Source: an uncultured Oscillospiraceae bacterium
GTDB taxonomy: Bacteria; Bacillota; Clostridia; Oscillospirales; Oscillospiraceae
Direction: 5' to 3'
Length of the DNA stretch: 46,810 nucleotides
Assembly: GCA_944387145.1 (NCBI GenBank)
Contig: CALXDU010000006.1
Coordinates: forward strand, 1 to 46,810
A program made the position numbers and the translations under genes. Numbering within the stretch: the first letter of the stretch is position 1; the number at the start of each line of letters is the position of its first letter. Positions 38,446-46,810 of this stretch are shown piece after piece. Below the pieces are notes generated by a model that worked only from the letters and a program-made list of their open reading frames with translations, was not told the origin of the DNA and ran no database searches.

Positions 38446-39576
38446 TCAGATTTCCTTTCCGCCCAGGAATACCCGCTTGCTGCTGTAGTCGCTGCTGCAA
38501 ACCAGGAAGTCGGCCAGCTTGCCGGTTTCGATGGAGCCGATCTTGCTGTCGGCGCCGATGGCACAGGCAGGGTTGTAGCTGGCGGCACGGATGGCGGTTT
38601 CCTCGGGGATGCCCCAGGAGATTACGTTGCACAGGCACTGCCACAGGTTGGCGGCGGAGCATGCGATGGTGCCGTCGGCCAGACGGGCCACACCGTCCCG
38701 GAGCCAGCAGTCCTGACCCCCCAGCTGGAACTGGCTGCCGTCAGGCAGACCGGCGCAGCGTCCGGAGTCGGACACCAGAATCATCCGCTCCGGGCCGAAC
38801 ATGGTGAAGGCCAGCCGGACGGAGGCGGGATGGATGTGCTGACCATCGCAGATGATTTCAGCCCGGACGTTGGGATTTTCCACAGCGGCGGGAATCACCC
38901 CGGGGTTGCGGTGGTGGATACCGGGCATGGCGTTGTACAGGTGGGTCAGGTGGGTCACGCCTGCATCAATGGCAGCCTTGGCGTGGTCGTAGTCGGAATC
39001 GGTGTGGGCGATGGACACGGTGCAAAGTTCCTTGGCCTTGGCAACAAACTCGGCAGCACCGGGCAGCTCGGGGGCCACATCCACAATCCGAACCAAACCG
39101 CCGCAATCCTCGTAAAGCTTGCGGAAGCCTTCAAAATCCGGCTCTTTCAGATAATCCGGATTCTGAGCGCCCCGCTTCTTGTAAGAGAAGTAGGGGCCTT
39201 CCATCTGAATGCCCATCAGCCGGGCGCAGCCGTCGGGAGTTTCCTGGGTCAGCTGCTTGGCGGTGGCAAAAGCGGCGGCCAGTACGTCGTAAGGCAGGGT
39301 CATGGAAGCGGGGGCGAAGGAGGTAACACCGCAGCGGGCGTAGTAGGCCGCCATTTTCTTCAGCCCTTCGTAATCGCCGTCGGAGAAGTCGGCGCCGGAG
39401 TTTCCATGGCTGTGCACGTCCACCAGGCCGGGGATGACAGTGGCACCCTGCAGATCGATGGCATCTTCGGGAACATTCTGGGGCAGAACCGCACCGAATA
39501 CCCCGTTTACCACCTCAAAGGCACCGGTATGAAATTGAAAATCGGAAGCAAAGATGCGTGCATTTTTATAGAACAT
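38446..39576 (-). CDS. nagA: N-acetylglucosamine-6-phosphate deacetylase
   Basis: Removes acetate from GlcNAc-6-P to give GlcN-6-P, 376 residues. Amidohydrolase motifs in order: LVDVHSHGNSGADF (His pair), MGIQMEGPYF (metal Glu), VSIAHTDSDYDHA, THLYNAMPGIHHRNPGV, ICDGQHIHP and the catalytic Asp in LVSDSGR. ATAAGGAAGG precedes the ATG. nagB is not adjacent, so the gene stands alone here. It serves use of amino sugars from mucin, chitin or cell-wall turnover. Confidence 0.94.
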   Translation of the reverse strand: MFYKNARIFASDFQFHTGAFEVVNGVFGAVLPQNVPEDAIDLQGATVIPGLVDVHSHGNSGADFSDGDYEGLKKMAAYYARCGVTSFAPASMTLPYDVLAAAFATAKQLTQETPDGCARLMGIQMEGPYFSYKKRGAQNPDYLKEPDFEGFRKLYEDCGGLVRIVDVAPELPGAAEFVAKAKELCTVSIAHTDSDYDHAKAAIDAGVTHLTHLYNAMPGIHHRNPGVIPAAVENPNVRAEIICDGQHIHPASVRLAFTMFGPERMILVSDSGRCAGLPDGSQFQLGGQDCWLRDGVARLADGTIACSAANLWQCLCNVISWGIPEETAIRAASYNPACAIGADSKIGSIETGKLADFLVCSSDYSSKRVFLGGKEI

Positions 39577-39866
39577 GATGCTTTATTCCTTCCTTATTAT
39601 ATTGTAGTAGTCTGCCATTATGGTATCATGGAGTGACAGAAAAAGCAATTGGCTGAGCAAGAAAATCTTTCCCCCAGGGAAAATAAATTTTCTGTGAGCG
39701 GAATGTTACCAAAATGCTGACAACAAAAATGACAAAATGTCATAAATTCAGAGGACGATAGAAATAAGTGGCAGAAAAAGTTGGGAAAGCAGTTTCAAAC
39801 TGATAATTATTAAGAAAACTTTGTAAATCTTAATAACTTATTTTGTAATTATTTGTAATTTTCCTA

Positions 39867-39895
39867 TTGACAGATTGCGCCTTATGGGTTATAAT
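39867..39895 (+). promoter_or_regulatory. Full-consensus promoter of the surface protein gene
   Basis: TTGACA (39867-39872), 17 bases, TATAAT (39890-39895), both perfect. It lies after an AT-rich stretch (39640-39866) in which I see no gene. Such a promoter predicts strong expression. Confidence 0.9.
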
Positions 39896-39900
39896 CCGGG

Positions 39901-39985
39901 TATGAAAGAGATGCCGAGGAACAAGTAACCCAGACGGGCTTCCCGATACCCTGCGGGCGGCGCTTGACCAACGGCAAGCTTTTCT
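39901..39985 (+). ncRNA. Structured leader RNA of unknown class
   Basis: A GC-rich block in otherwise AT-rich DNA, directly after the promoter. GCCG (39913-39916) can pair with CGGC (39958-39961) and enclose two small hairpins: CGGG/CCCG (39935-39945) and CCC/GGG (39949-39957). A third hairpin, GCTTG/CAAGC (39963-39979), is followed by TTTTCT like a terminator. A second CGGC at 39972-39975 lies in its loop region and could compete for the same GCCG. I do not recognise a known riboswitch class. It may be a regulatory leader or a 5' stabiliser. Confidence 0.45.
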
Positions 39986-40019
39986 AAAAAATGTCAATTT
40001 CATTTAGGAGGTTAAAAAA

Positions 40020-41372
40020 ATGAAAATGGTATGCAAAAAGCTGCTGAGTCTGGTTCTGGTAGCGCTGATGCTCGTCACCGCTCTGCCTTTCCAGGCTAGT
40101 GCAGCTCAGGAGAAGATCTACTTCGAGGTAAAGAATGACGGCAAAGTTGTGGACGGTGGTTCCTTTGAACCCAATGGGGCAACTGCAAAAGTCAGCGACA
40201 TCCTGCACTACTGGGTCGATGACCAGTACAAGAATGGCGAACTGGTTAAGATTTGGAGCCAGAAGGCCGGGGCTGAAGTTGCTCTGGAGTCCGAAGTTCC
40301 CGCTGGCGACAAGGTTTCTTTCGCTTATGAGACGAAGCAGGACCCCTCTACTCCCGTTACTCCCTCTGAGCCCACCAAGCCCGCTGACATCAACTGGGTT
40401 GTCAAGCACGATGGCGAAGTGAAGGACAGCGGTTCCTTTACTCCCGATGGTGAGACCTCTCTGGTTTCCAACATTCTGAAGTATCACGTTCCCAGCAATC
40501 TGCAGGTTGGCGAGCGGACCAAGATCTGGAGCAAGGGCCTGGGCAATACTGTTACCACTGACTCCTATGTAGCCGCTGGCGATACCGTCACCTTCAGCTA
40601 CACCACCAAGCAGGAACCCACCAAGCCCGTAGTTGACCCCATCAAGGTTGTTGTGAAGGTCAATAACAGCGACAACGTTGTCTTCGAAGGCAGCAAGGTT
40701 CCTGAAAACGGCGAGTATGCTACTGTTCAGAACCTGCTGACCTATGTTTGGAATGCTGATTGGAACAATGCTTACGACTACCACCACGCATGGAGCCACG
40801 CTCAGCAGAAGAACCTGGCTAAGGACGGCAAGGTCTACGCTGGTGACACTCTGTACATCGCTCTGGAGCGTAAGTCCACCTCCAGCGGCAGCAGCAGCGG
40901 CTCTTCCAGCGGCAGCAGCAAGTTCCCCTACAGTGTTTACCTGCACATCTACGAGGCCGGTAATGTAAAGACTCCTCTGAAGACCGTCACTTTGGATACA
41001 TGGAGCTGCGTTAAGGACGGTGTCATCTCCATGGAGGAAGTGAAGGACGTTGTAAAGACCTACTACACTGCTAAGACCAGCGATGGCATTGAATACGATG
41101 GCTTCTACTACTCCACCAGCACCACCAAGAACGATTACATCAACGATAAGAAGGTTCCCGGTCCTATCAACAACCTGGATGAACTGAGAAAGGAAGGCTA
41201 TGTCCATCTGAATGTTTGGATCGACAATGCCAAGGCTAAGACCGATTCCAGCTCCACCTCTTCCAACCCCAAGACCGGTGATACCATCTACATGGCTGTG
41301 ACCGTGATGGGCCTGTCCGCTGCTTCCCTGGCTGCTGTGTACTACATCAGCAAGAAGCGCGCTGTTCGCTAA
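40020..41372 (+). CDS. Cell-wall-anchored repeat surface protein
   Basis: Secreted protein of 450 residues. Signal peptide 1-29 (KKLLSLVLVALMLVTALPF). Three tandem modules follow at about 31-105, 122-197 and 205-283; the first two share WVVKHDGEV/FEVKNDGKV, GSF-P-G, KIWS and AGD/VSFAYETKQ patterns, and the third is more divergent. A Ser/Gly linker (about 285-297) leads to a C-terminal domain, and the wall-sorting end is NPKTGD, hydrophobic helix, KKRAVR. This is a sortase signal variant. The coding sequence uses a narrow, uniform codon set, a sign of very high expression, which fits its promoter. AGGAGG precedes the ATG. Adhesion or surface-layer role is inferred; no sortase gene is in the window. 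Confidence 0.85.
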   Translation: MKMVCKKLLSLVLVALMLVTALPFQASAAQEKIYFEVKNDGKVVDGGSFEPNGATAKVSDILHYWVDDQYKNGELVKIWSQKAGAEVALESEVPAGDKVSFAYETKQDPSTPVTPSEPTKPADINWVVKHDGEVKDSGSFTPDGETSLVSNILKYHVPSNLQVGERTKIWSKGLGNTVTTDSYVAAGDTVTFSYTTKQEPTKPVVDPIKVVVKVNNSDNVVFEGSKVPENGEYATVQNLLTYVWNADWNNAYDYHHAWSHAQQKNLAKDGKVYAGDTLYIALERKSTSSGSSSGSSSGSSKFPYSVYLHIYEAGNVKTPLKTVTLDTWSCVKDGVISMEEVKDVVKTYYTAKTSDGIEYDGFYYSTSTTKNDYINDKKVPGPINNLDELRKEGYVHLNVWIDNAKAKTDSSSTSSNPKTGDTIYMAVTVMGLSAASLAAVYYISKKRAVR

Positions 41373-41395
41373 GCGACTGACAATTTAACCAAAAA

Positions 41396-41423
41396 CCTGG
41401 CAGCTTCGGCTGCCAGGTTTTTT
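41396..41423 (+). terminator. Intrinsic terminator of the surface protein gene
   Basis: CCTGGCAGC, TTCG loop, GCTGCCAGG, TTTTTT. Confidence 0.95.
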
Positions 41424-41518
41424 CGCGGCAAAGAAAATTTGCTTGCTAAATTTCTTGCTATTTCCGCAGATTTCCTGTACAATATTCGGTAGTGATTTTG
41501 AAGAAAGAGGCGACCAAG

Positions 41519-42985
41519 ATGGTTCAGGCAGCATTTGATAATGAGAAATACCTGCAAACCCAATCTGCCCATATCCGGGACCGGATAGCCCAGTTTGGCG
41601 GCAAGCTGTACCTGGAATTTGGCGGAAAGCTGTACGATGATAACCATGCATCCCGGGTGCTGCCGGGATTCCAGCCGGACAGCAAGCTGCGGATGCTGCT
41701 GCAGCTGCGGGATCAGGTGGAGATGATCATTGTCATCAACGCCGATGATATTGAAAAGAAGAAGGTTCGGGGTGACCTGGGCATTTCCTATGACCGGGAC
41801 GTAATCCGGCTGATTGATATTTTCCGGGGATTCGGGCTGTATGTGTCCAGCGTGGTGCTGACCCGGTACCATGACCAACCCGTTGCCAAGGCATTCCAGT
41901 CCCGTCTGGAGGGGCTGGGCGTGCGGGTGTACCATCACTATGCCATTGCGGGATATCCGGCCGATACCGCCCACATTGTCAGCCCGGAAGGCTTCGGAAA
42001 GAACGACTACATTGAAACCACCCGGGAATTGGTGGTTGTGACCGCTCCCGGCCCTGGCAGCGGCAAGCTTGCTACCTGCCTGAGCCAGCTCTACCATGAG
42101 CATGAGCGGGGCAATACCGCCGGATACGCCAAGTTTGAGACCTTCCCCATCTGGAACCTGTCCATCAACCACCCGGTAAATCTGGCCTACGAAGCGGCTA
42201 CTGCTGACCTGAACGATGTGAATATGATCGACCCCTTCCACTTGGATGCCTACGGGGTGACCACCGTGAACTATAACCGGGATGTGGAAGCCTTCCCGGT
42301 ACTGGTAGCCATCTTTGAAAAAATCCTGGGACAGTGCCCCTACAAGTCTCCTACGGATATGGGCGTAAACATGGTAGGCAACTGCATCGTGGACGACGAG
42401 GCTGCCCGCTGCGCCTCCCGGCAGGAGATTATCCGCCGGTATTATGTGGCTCTGTGCGAGCAGAAGCAGGGCAAAGCCAGCGAAGAAACGGTGCGCAAAC
42501 TGGAAATGCTGATGAAAAAGGCCGGCGTGTCCCCGGACGAACGCAGAGTGGTTGCTCCGGCGCTCCAGCGTTCCAAGGAAACCGGAGATGCTGCCGCCGC
42601 TATGGAACTGCCTGACGGCAGAATTGTTACCGGAAAGACCTCGGAACTTCTGGGTGCTTCGTCTTCTCTGCTGCTCAATGCCCTGAAGAAGCTGGGCGGA
42701 ATGCCGGATGATCTGCACCTGATTTCCCCGGTGGCCCTGGACCCCATCCAGCGGCTGAAGGTGGAGTATCTGGGGAACCGGAACCCCCGGCTCCATTCTG
42801 ACGAAACTCTGATTGCCCTGTCCATCAGCGCCGCAACCAACCCCATGGCAGAATATGCCATGCAGCAGCTGAGCAAGCTTCGCGGCTGCGACGTCCATTC
42901 TACCGTGATGCTCACCGCAGCGGATGAAAAGACCTTCAAACGGCTGGGTGTGAACCTGACCTGCGAACCGGAGTTTGTGGGCTGA
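41519..42985 (+). CDS. DUF1846 family protein
   Basis: Cytosolic protein of 488 residues that matches the DUF1846 family over its length. Family features are FDNEKYLQTQSAHIRDRIAQ at the start, FGGKLYDDNHASRVLPGF, TAPGPGSGKLATCLSQLYHE with a P-loop-like stretch, and FETFPIWNLSINHPVNLAYE. The biological role of the family is unsettled. AAAGAGG lies before the ATG at 41519. It stands alone, flanked by terminators on both sides, and converges on the pyrimidine operon. Confidence 0.88.
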   Translation: MVQAAFDNEKYLQTQSAHIRDRIAQFGGKLYLEFGGKLYDDNHASRVLPGFQPDSKLRMLLQLRDQVEMIIVINADDIEKKKVRGDLGISYDRDVIRLIDIFRGFGLYVSSVVLTRYHDQPVAKAFQSRLEGLGVRVYHHYAIAGYPADTAHIVSPEGFGKNDYIETTRELVVVTAPGPGSGKLATCLSQLYHEHERGNTAGYAKFETFPIWNLSINHPVNLAYEAATADLNDVNMIDPFHLDAYGVTTVNYNRDVEAFPVLVAIFEKILGQCPYKSPTDMGVNMVGNCIVDDEAARCASRQEIIRRYYVALCEQKQGKASEETVRKLEMLMKKAGVSPDERRVVAPALQRSKETGDAAAAMELPDGRIVTGKTSELLGASSSLLLNALKKLGGMPDDLHLISPVALDPIQRLKVEYLGNRNPRLHSDETLIALSISAATNPMAEYAMQQLSKLRGCDVHSTVMLTAADEKTFKRLGVNLTCEPEFVG

Positions 42986-42995
42986 AAATTCCCAT

Positions 42996-43030
42996 AAAAA
43001 ATGACCGTGCAGAAATGCACGGTCATTTTT
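42996..43030. terminator. Bidirectional terminator between DUF1846 gene and pyrB
   Basis: AAAAATGACCGTGCA and TGCACGGTCATTTTT with a four-base loop. A and T runs on both sides let it work for both convergent transcripts. Confidence 0.95.
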
Positions 43031-43037
43031 GGCTTTG

Positions 43038-44120
43038 TTATGCTCTTTGCTCGCAGTAAATGCAGCGGTGGATGTCCGCAGCCTTGTCGGTGCAGCGGAA
43101 CAGCTGGGGAAGCTCCTGCTCAGTCTGGGTGATGCACTTGGGATTGCGGCAGACCCGGTCGTATTCCAGGCCTTCCACTTCCAGAGGCTGCTTTACAGGA
43201 TTCTGTTTTGCCTCTTCCAGCAGCTTGAGAATCAGGGCCATCCGCATGTACTTGCCGTTCAGAGCCTGACGGAAGTAGGCAGCCCGGGGGTCGTCGTCCA
43301 CCTTGACGCTGATTTCGTTCACCCGGGGCAGGGGATGCAGCACGCACATGCGCTCCTTGGCCAGCTTCATTTTCTCAGTGTCCAGCACATAGCTGTCCTT
43401 CAGCCGCTCGTATTCCCAGGGATCGTCAAACCGTTCCCGCTGAATCCGGGTCATGTACAGCACATCCAGCTGGGGCATGGCCTCGTCCAGGGAGGAAACC
43501 TCGGTGTAGGGAATGTGGTTGTGCTCGAACACATTGTAGCGGATAAAGCCGGGAATTTTCAGCTCGGCGGGGCTGATGAGGATGAAGCGGATGCCGCTGT
43601 AGCGGCTCATGGCTTCAATCAGGGAGTGGACCGTGCGGCCGTATTTCAGGTCTCCGCACAGACCGATGGTCAAATTGTCCAGCCGACCCATTTCCCGGGA
43701 AATGGTCAGCAGGTCTGCCAGGGTCTGGGTGGGATGGTTGTGTCCGCCGTCACCGGCGTTGATTACGGGAATGGAGGCAGCCTGAGAGGCTACGAAAGGT
43801 GCGCCCTCTTTCGGATGCCGCATGGCGATGATGTCGGCGTAGCAGCTGAGAATCTTGGCGGTGTCGGCTACGCTTTCGCCCTTGGAAGCGGAGGAAGAGC
43901 TGGCCTCGCTGAAGCCAATGACGCTGCCGCCCAGTTCCAGCATAGCAGCCTCAAAGCTCAGACGGGTGCGGGTGGAAGGCTCGAAGAACAAAGTAGCCAG
44001 CTTTTTGTGGGCGCACTTGTCCTGGTAGGCTTCGGGGTGGGCAATGATATCCTTTGCAGTGGCGATGAGCCCATCCAGTTCTTCTACGCTCAGTTCCAGA
44101 ATGCTGTTCAGGCTTCTCAT
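43038..44120 (-). CDS. pyrB: Aspartate carbamoyltransferase fused to a PyrI-type zinc ribbon
   Basis: Joins carbamoyl phosphate and aspartate, the committed step of pyrimidine synthesis; 360 residues. Catalytic part about 1-307: [13 protein letters not shown] (carbamoyl-phosphate loop), [30 protein letters not shown]. The tail has CRNPKCIT (C324, C329) and CIYC (C353, C356), the four-Cys zinc site found at the end of the regulatory chain PyrI. The nucleotide-binding domain of PyrI is absent. So the chain carries the zinc domain that normally bridges catalytic and regulatory chains, but probably no ATP/CTP control. Last gene of the operon, overlapping pyrE by four bases. Confidence 0.93.
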   Translation of the reverse strand: MRSLNSILELSVEELDGLIATAKDIIAHPEAYQDKCAHKKLATLFFEPSTRTRLSFEAAMLELGGSVIGFSEASSSSASKGESVADTAKILSCYADIIAMRHPKEGAPFVASQAASIPVINAGDGGHNHPTQTLADLLTISREMGRLDNLTIGLCGDLKYGRTVHSLIEAMSRYSGIRFILISPAELKIPGFIRYNVFEHNHIPYTEVSSLDEAMPQLDVLYMTRIQRERFDDPWEYERLKDSYVLDTEKMKLAKERMCVLHPLPRVNEISVKVDDDPRAAYFRQALNGKYMRMALILKLLEEAKQNPVKQPLEVEGLEYDRVCRNPKCITQTEQELPQLFRCTDKAADIHRCIYCEQRA

Positions 44121-44773
44121 GCTTTTGCTCCGTTCTGGGCCAGGTATTTGCGGATACGGGCTACATTTTCGGCGTTGGCGGGGTCCTCTTCCAGATATTC
44201 CACAATGTCATCCACATCCACCACAGAGTAGACGGGGAAGCCGTAGGTTTCTTCCACTTCGGCAATGGCGGACTTTTCGCCCTGGCCCTTTTCCTTCCGG
44301 TCAACCATGACGAAAGCAGCGGCCACCTTCACACCTTCCAGGTTGGACAGAATGCCCATGCTCTCCCGGATGGCAGTGCCGGCGGTGATGACGTCTTCTA
44401 CAATGACCACTTCCTCACCGGCCTTGGGGACATAACCCACGAATACGCCGCCTTCGCCGTGGTCCTTGGCTTCCTTACGGTTGAAGAAGAAGGGCACATC
44501 CAGGCCATTCTTGGACAGGGCGATGGAGGCGGACACGGCAATGGAAATGCCCTTGTAGGCGGGGCCATACAGAACGGTGGGCTTTTTGCCCAGCTTTTCC
44601 TGGTAAGCCTTGGCGTAGAACTCGCCCAGCTTGGCAATCTGGGTACCGGTCTTGATGTCACCGGCATTGATGAAGTAGGGGATCTTCCGGCCGGACTTGG
44701 CAGTGAAGTCGCCAAATTTCAGCACCCCTGCACCCTGCAGGAACTGAATAAACTCTTTCTTGTAGCTTTCCAT
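44117..44773 (-). CDS. pyrE: Orotate phosphoribosyltransferase
   Basis: Makes OMP from orotate and PRPP; 218 residues. Motifs: [20 protein letters not shown] at the N-terminus, [13 protein letters not shown], the flexible-loop segment [14 protein letters not shown] and the PRPP site [14 protein letters not shown]. It lies 25 bases after pyrF and overlaps the pyrB start by four bases. Longer than the E. coli type in its N-terminal arm, as usual in Clostridia. Confidence 0.95.
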   Translation of the reverse strand: MESYKKEFIQFLQGAGVLKFGDFTAKSGRKIPYFINAGDIKTGTQIAKLGEFYAKAYQEKLGKKPTVLYGPAYKGISIAVSASIALSKNGLDVPFFFNRKEAKDHGEGGVFVGYVPKAGEEVVIVEDVITAGTAIRESMGILSNLEGVKVAAAFVMVDRKEKGQGEKSAIAEVEETYGFPVYSVVDVDDIVEYLEEDPANAENVARIRKYLAQNGAKA

Positions 44774-44798
44774 GGCTTATTCTCCTTTTCTCTAAGGT

Positions 44799-45497
44799 TT
44801 AATCGCAGAACTCGGCAACGCAGCGCTCGTAAGCGGCAACGGGGTCGGCAGCGGCGGTGATGGGACGGCCCACCACAATGTAGTCAGAGCCGATGGCCTT
44901 GGCAGCGGCGGGGGTCATGACCCGCTTCTGATCGCCGGCATCCCCGTCAGCAAACCGAACGCCGGGGGTTACGGTGAGGAAATTCTTGCCGCAGCGGTCA
45001 TGGACCTTACCGGCTTCCAGGGGAGAGCAGACAATGCCGTCCAGACCTGCGTTCTTGGCGGTTTCAGCGTAGTGCATCACCACTTCGTCAATGGGAGCGT
45101 GGATCATCAGATCCTTTTCCATGGCTTCCTGGTCGGTGGAGGTCAGCTGAGTAACGGCAATCAGCAGGGGACGGGTGCCATCGGGCCGGGTCAGACCTTC
45201 CACAGCGGCCTGCATCATAGCGGTGGTGCCTGCGGCGTGGAGGTTGGTGATGTCCACATCCAGATTGGACAGCACAGCCATGGCCTTCTTGACGGTGTTG
45301 GGAATGTCGTGCAGCTTCAGATCCAGGAAAATCTTGTGGCCCCGGGCCTTGATTTCCCGAACGATGCTGGGACCTTCGGCGTAGTACAGCTCCATGCCGA
45401 TTTTGACAAAGGGCTTCTTGCCGGTGAACTTATCCAGGAATGCGAAGGTAGCCTCAGCGGAGGAAAAATCACATGCAATAATTACGTCCTTACCCAT
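44799..45497 (-). CDS. pyrF: Orotidine 5'-phosphate decarboxylase
   Basis: Last step to UMP; 232 residues, TIM barrel. [19 protein letters not shown] begins the barrel; the catalytic cluster is [17 protein letters not shown] (Lys-x-x-Asp array); the phosphate site is VTPGVRFAD, with IVVGRPIT near the end. It belongs to the group I PyrF type. Its start is directly beside the pyrD stop. Confidence 0.95.
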   Translation of the reverse strand: MGKDVIIACDFSSAEATFAFLDKFTGKKPFVKIGMELYYAEGPSIVREIKARGHKIFLDLKLHDIPNTVKKAMAVLSNLDVDITNLHAAGTTAMMQAAVEGLTRPDGTRPLLIAVTQLTSTDQEAMEKDLMIHAPIDEVVMHYAETAKNAGLDGIVCSPLEAGKVHDRCGKNFLTVTPGVRFADGDAGDQKRVMTPAAAKAIGSDYIVVGRPITAAADPVAAYERCVAEFCD

Positions 45498-45498
45498 T

Positions 45499-46410
45499 TT
45501 ACTTTGCGCCTCCTATAATTTCACTTAAATTTTCAATTCTGTATTTCTCCATCACCCGGGGCAGATCCCGGATGATATCCCGACAGATGTAGGGGTTGAC
45601 CAGGTTGGCAGCGCCTACTTCCACAGCGGTGGCGCCGGCCAGCATCATTTCGATCACGTCCTCGGCGCTGCTGACGCCGCCCATGCCCACCACGGGAATC
45701 TTTACGGCGTTTGCCACCTGGTAGACCATCCGCACCGCCACCGGGAAGATGGCAGGGCCGGAGAAGCCGCCCATGGTGTTGGCAATCACCGGCTTGCGAC
45801 TGCGCAGGTTGATGCGCATGCCCAGCATGGTGTTAATCAGGCTGATGCCGTCAGCACCGGCCTCTTCGCAGGCTTTGGCAATGGATACAATGTCGGTAAC
45901 GTTGGGGCTGAGCTTGATAATCACCGGCTTGGTGGTCACGGCCTTGACAGCCCGGGTCACTTCTGCGGCAGCTTCCGGCTGGGTGCCGAAGCTCATGCCG
46001 CCGCCATGGACATTGGGACAGCTGACGTTGACTTCCAGCCAGCCTACCTGCTCCTGCTTGTCCAGCTGCTGGCAGGTGTAGGCATAATCTTCCACGGAGA
46101 AACCGGAGACATTGGCCATTACCGGCTTATGGAAACAGGCTTTCAGCTTGGGCAGTTCCTCGGAAATGACCTTCTCTACGCCGGGATTCTGCAAGCCCAC
46201 CGCATTGATCATGCCGGCGGTGCATTCTGCAATCCGGGGTGTGGGGTTGCCGAAACGGGGATCTTTGGTGGTTCCTTTGAAAGAGAAGGTGCCCAGCTCG
46301 TTGATGTCATACAGCTGTGCGTATTCATAGCCATAGCCAAAGGTACCGGAGGCGGGAATCACCGGGTTATCCAGCGGAATGCCGCACAGGTTGACGCTTA
46401 AGCTTGCCAT
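45499..46410 (-). CDS. pyrD: Dihydroorotate dehydrogenase, catalytic subunit (class 1B)
   Basis: Oxidises dihydroorotate to orotate with FMN; 303 residues. It shows [20 protein letters not shown] near the N-terminus, the catalytic-Cys segment [15 protein letters not shown], the FMN-phosphate region [19 protein letters not shown] and the final VGAANLVNP. The catalytic Cys and the neighbouring pyrK place it in class 1B, which uses NAD+ through PyrK. It overlaps the end of pyrK by 13 bases. Confidence 0.95.
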   Translation of the reverse strand: MASLSVNLCGIPLDNPVIPASGTFGYGYEYAQLYDINELGTFSFKGTTKDPRFGNPTPRIAECTAGMINAVGLQNPGVEKVISEELPKLKACFHKPVMANVSGFSVEDYAYTCQQLDKQEQVGWLEVNVSCPNVHGGGMSFGTQPEAAAEVTRAVKAVTTKPVIIKLSPNVTDIVSIAKACEEAGADGISLINTMLGMRINLRSRKPVIANTMGGFSGPAIFPVAVRMVYQVANAVKIPVVGMGGVSSAEDVIEMMLAGATAVEVGAANLVNPYICRDIIRDLPRVMEKYRIENLSEIIGGAK

Positions 46411-46810
46411 AGAATCTCCTCCTTTTTCATCACGGGGCCATCTTTGCAGATGCGCTTGTAGCCGGTCAGGGTTTTGCAGGAGCAGCCCATGCAGGCGCCG
46501 AAGCCGCAGCCCATCCGCTCTTCAAAGCTCATCTGGCCGGAGGTGGCGGTTGCCCGATACACGGCCTTCAGCATGGGTTCCGGGCCACAGGTGTAGAAAT
46601 AGGTGTAGTTTTCCGGCAGAGCGTCGGTGACAAAGCCTTTTTTGCCGTAGCTTCCGTCTACCGTGGTAACGCAGGTTTTGCAGCCCAGGGCTTTGAATTC
46701 CTGCTCGTAGAAGATTTCGCCTGCGGTGTTGAAGCCCAGAATCACGCTGACTTCCTTGCCCATGGCGATGAGCTTCTTTGCCAGATTGTACATGGGAGGC
46801 ACGCCCACAC
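46398..46810 (-). CDS. pyrK: Dihydroorotate dehydrogenase electron transfer subunit (partial)
   Basis: C-terminal 137 residues of PyrK; the N-terminal FAD domain lies beyond the window. Visible are the start of the NAD-binding part (VGVPPMYNLAKKLIAMGKEV), YTYFYTCGPEPMLKAV and the [2Fe-2S] cluster loop with four Cys (CGFGACMGCSCKT, then RICKDGPV). It passes electrons from PyrD's FMN to NAD+. It is the first visible gene of the operon; the operon start and any PyrR attenuator are outside. Confidence 0.93.
   Translation of the reverse strand, partial: VGVPPMYNLAKKLIAMGKEVSVILGFNTAGEIFYEQEFKALGCKTCVTTVDGSYGKKGFVTDALPENYTYFYTCGPEPMLKAVYRATATSGQMSFEERMGCGFGACMGCSCKTLTGYKRICKDGPVMKKEEILWQA

Noticed and set aside
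36977..38488. Plus-strand open frame of 503 codons opposite the MATE gene
   Set aside because: Gly/Gln/His-rich shadow of a well-supported MATE transporter; no ribosome site.
40885..40922. Repetitive Ser/Gly-coding tract
   Set aside because: Simple flexible linker in the surface protein; no sign of phase-variable repeat units.
39984..41207. Minus-strand open frame of 407 codons opposite the surface protein
   Set aside because: Arises because the surface protein uses a very narrow codon set that leaves few antisense stops; no start signals.
41369..42898. Minus-strand open frame of 509 codons opposite the DUF1846 gene
   Set aside because: Antisense shadow that also runs through the neighbouring region; composition not protein-like.
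43029..44231. Plus-strand open frame of 400 codons opposite pyrB/pyrE
   Set aside because: Shadow of two confidently identified pyr genes.
44774..44798. Possible regulatory site between pyrF and pyrE
   Set aside because: Only 25 bases with a normal ribosome site; no hairpin or PyrR-like element.

Overview
The window looks like a chromosome segment of a gut-type, spore-forming Clostridia, most likely Oscillospirales (Ruminococcaceae/Oscillospiraceae-like). This is inferred from the mid-to-high GC genes with strong AGGAGG ribosome sites, a clostridial pyrKDFEB order, a truncated small acid-soluble spore protein gene, an RsiV-type sigma/anti-sigma pair and mobile-element families common in that group. 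I cannot name a species.

Region 1 (1-5930) is one minus-strand operon: a short M16-type zinc peptidase (apparently frameshifted at its 3' end), two paralogous lipoproteins, an ABC ATPase and two ABC-2 permeases. Its promoter carries two direct repeats 21 bp apart, the layout used by LytTR response regulators that control bacteriocin systems. The regulator and any peptide precursor are not visible, and a mobile element sits directly upstream.

Region 2 (5931-9541) is a complete recombinase-in-trio (RIT) element: three overlapping tyrosine recombinase genes between terminal inverted repeats of about 140 bp, each holding four copies of a 15-bp site.

Region 3 (9542-25891) is a decayed integrative/conjugative element. 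Relaxase, MobC, DUF3846/DUF3849 protein, CD1845-like membrane protein, ParA, ParB and several small element genes remain. The type IV secretion genes are absent, and an internally deleted IS110 sits where they would be expected. Cargo includes a Y-family DNA polymerase, a Fic protein and an AT-rich operon coding for a small protein, a membrane protein and a large HExxH protein that I cannot assign to a known system. Fragments of yolD, a flavodoxin gene, a second parA, a large helicase/methylase gene and a spore protein gene mark past rearrangements.

Region 4 (26050-39576) is core-like chromosome: malic enzyme; a DtxR-family regulator; an ECF sigma/RsiV-like anti-sigma operon ending in a 28-residue hydrophobic peptide gene; thioredoxin; a Cys-rich small protein; azlCD; mntP behind a yybP-ykoY (Mn2+) riboswitch, with vanZ-like and lipoprotein genes; an MBOAT/DHHW O-acetylation pair; an AT-rich methyltransferase; a MATE exporter; and nagA.

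Region 5 (39577-46810) holds a wall-anchored repeat protein behind a consensus promoter and a structured leader, a DUF1846 protein, and the minus-strand pyrimidine operon pyrK-pyrD-pyrF-pyrE-pyrB. PyrB carries a fused PyrI-type zinc ribbon. No tRNA, rRNA or CRISPR array was recognised.
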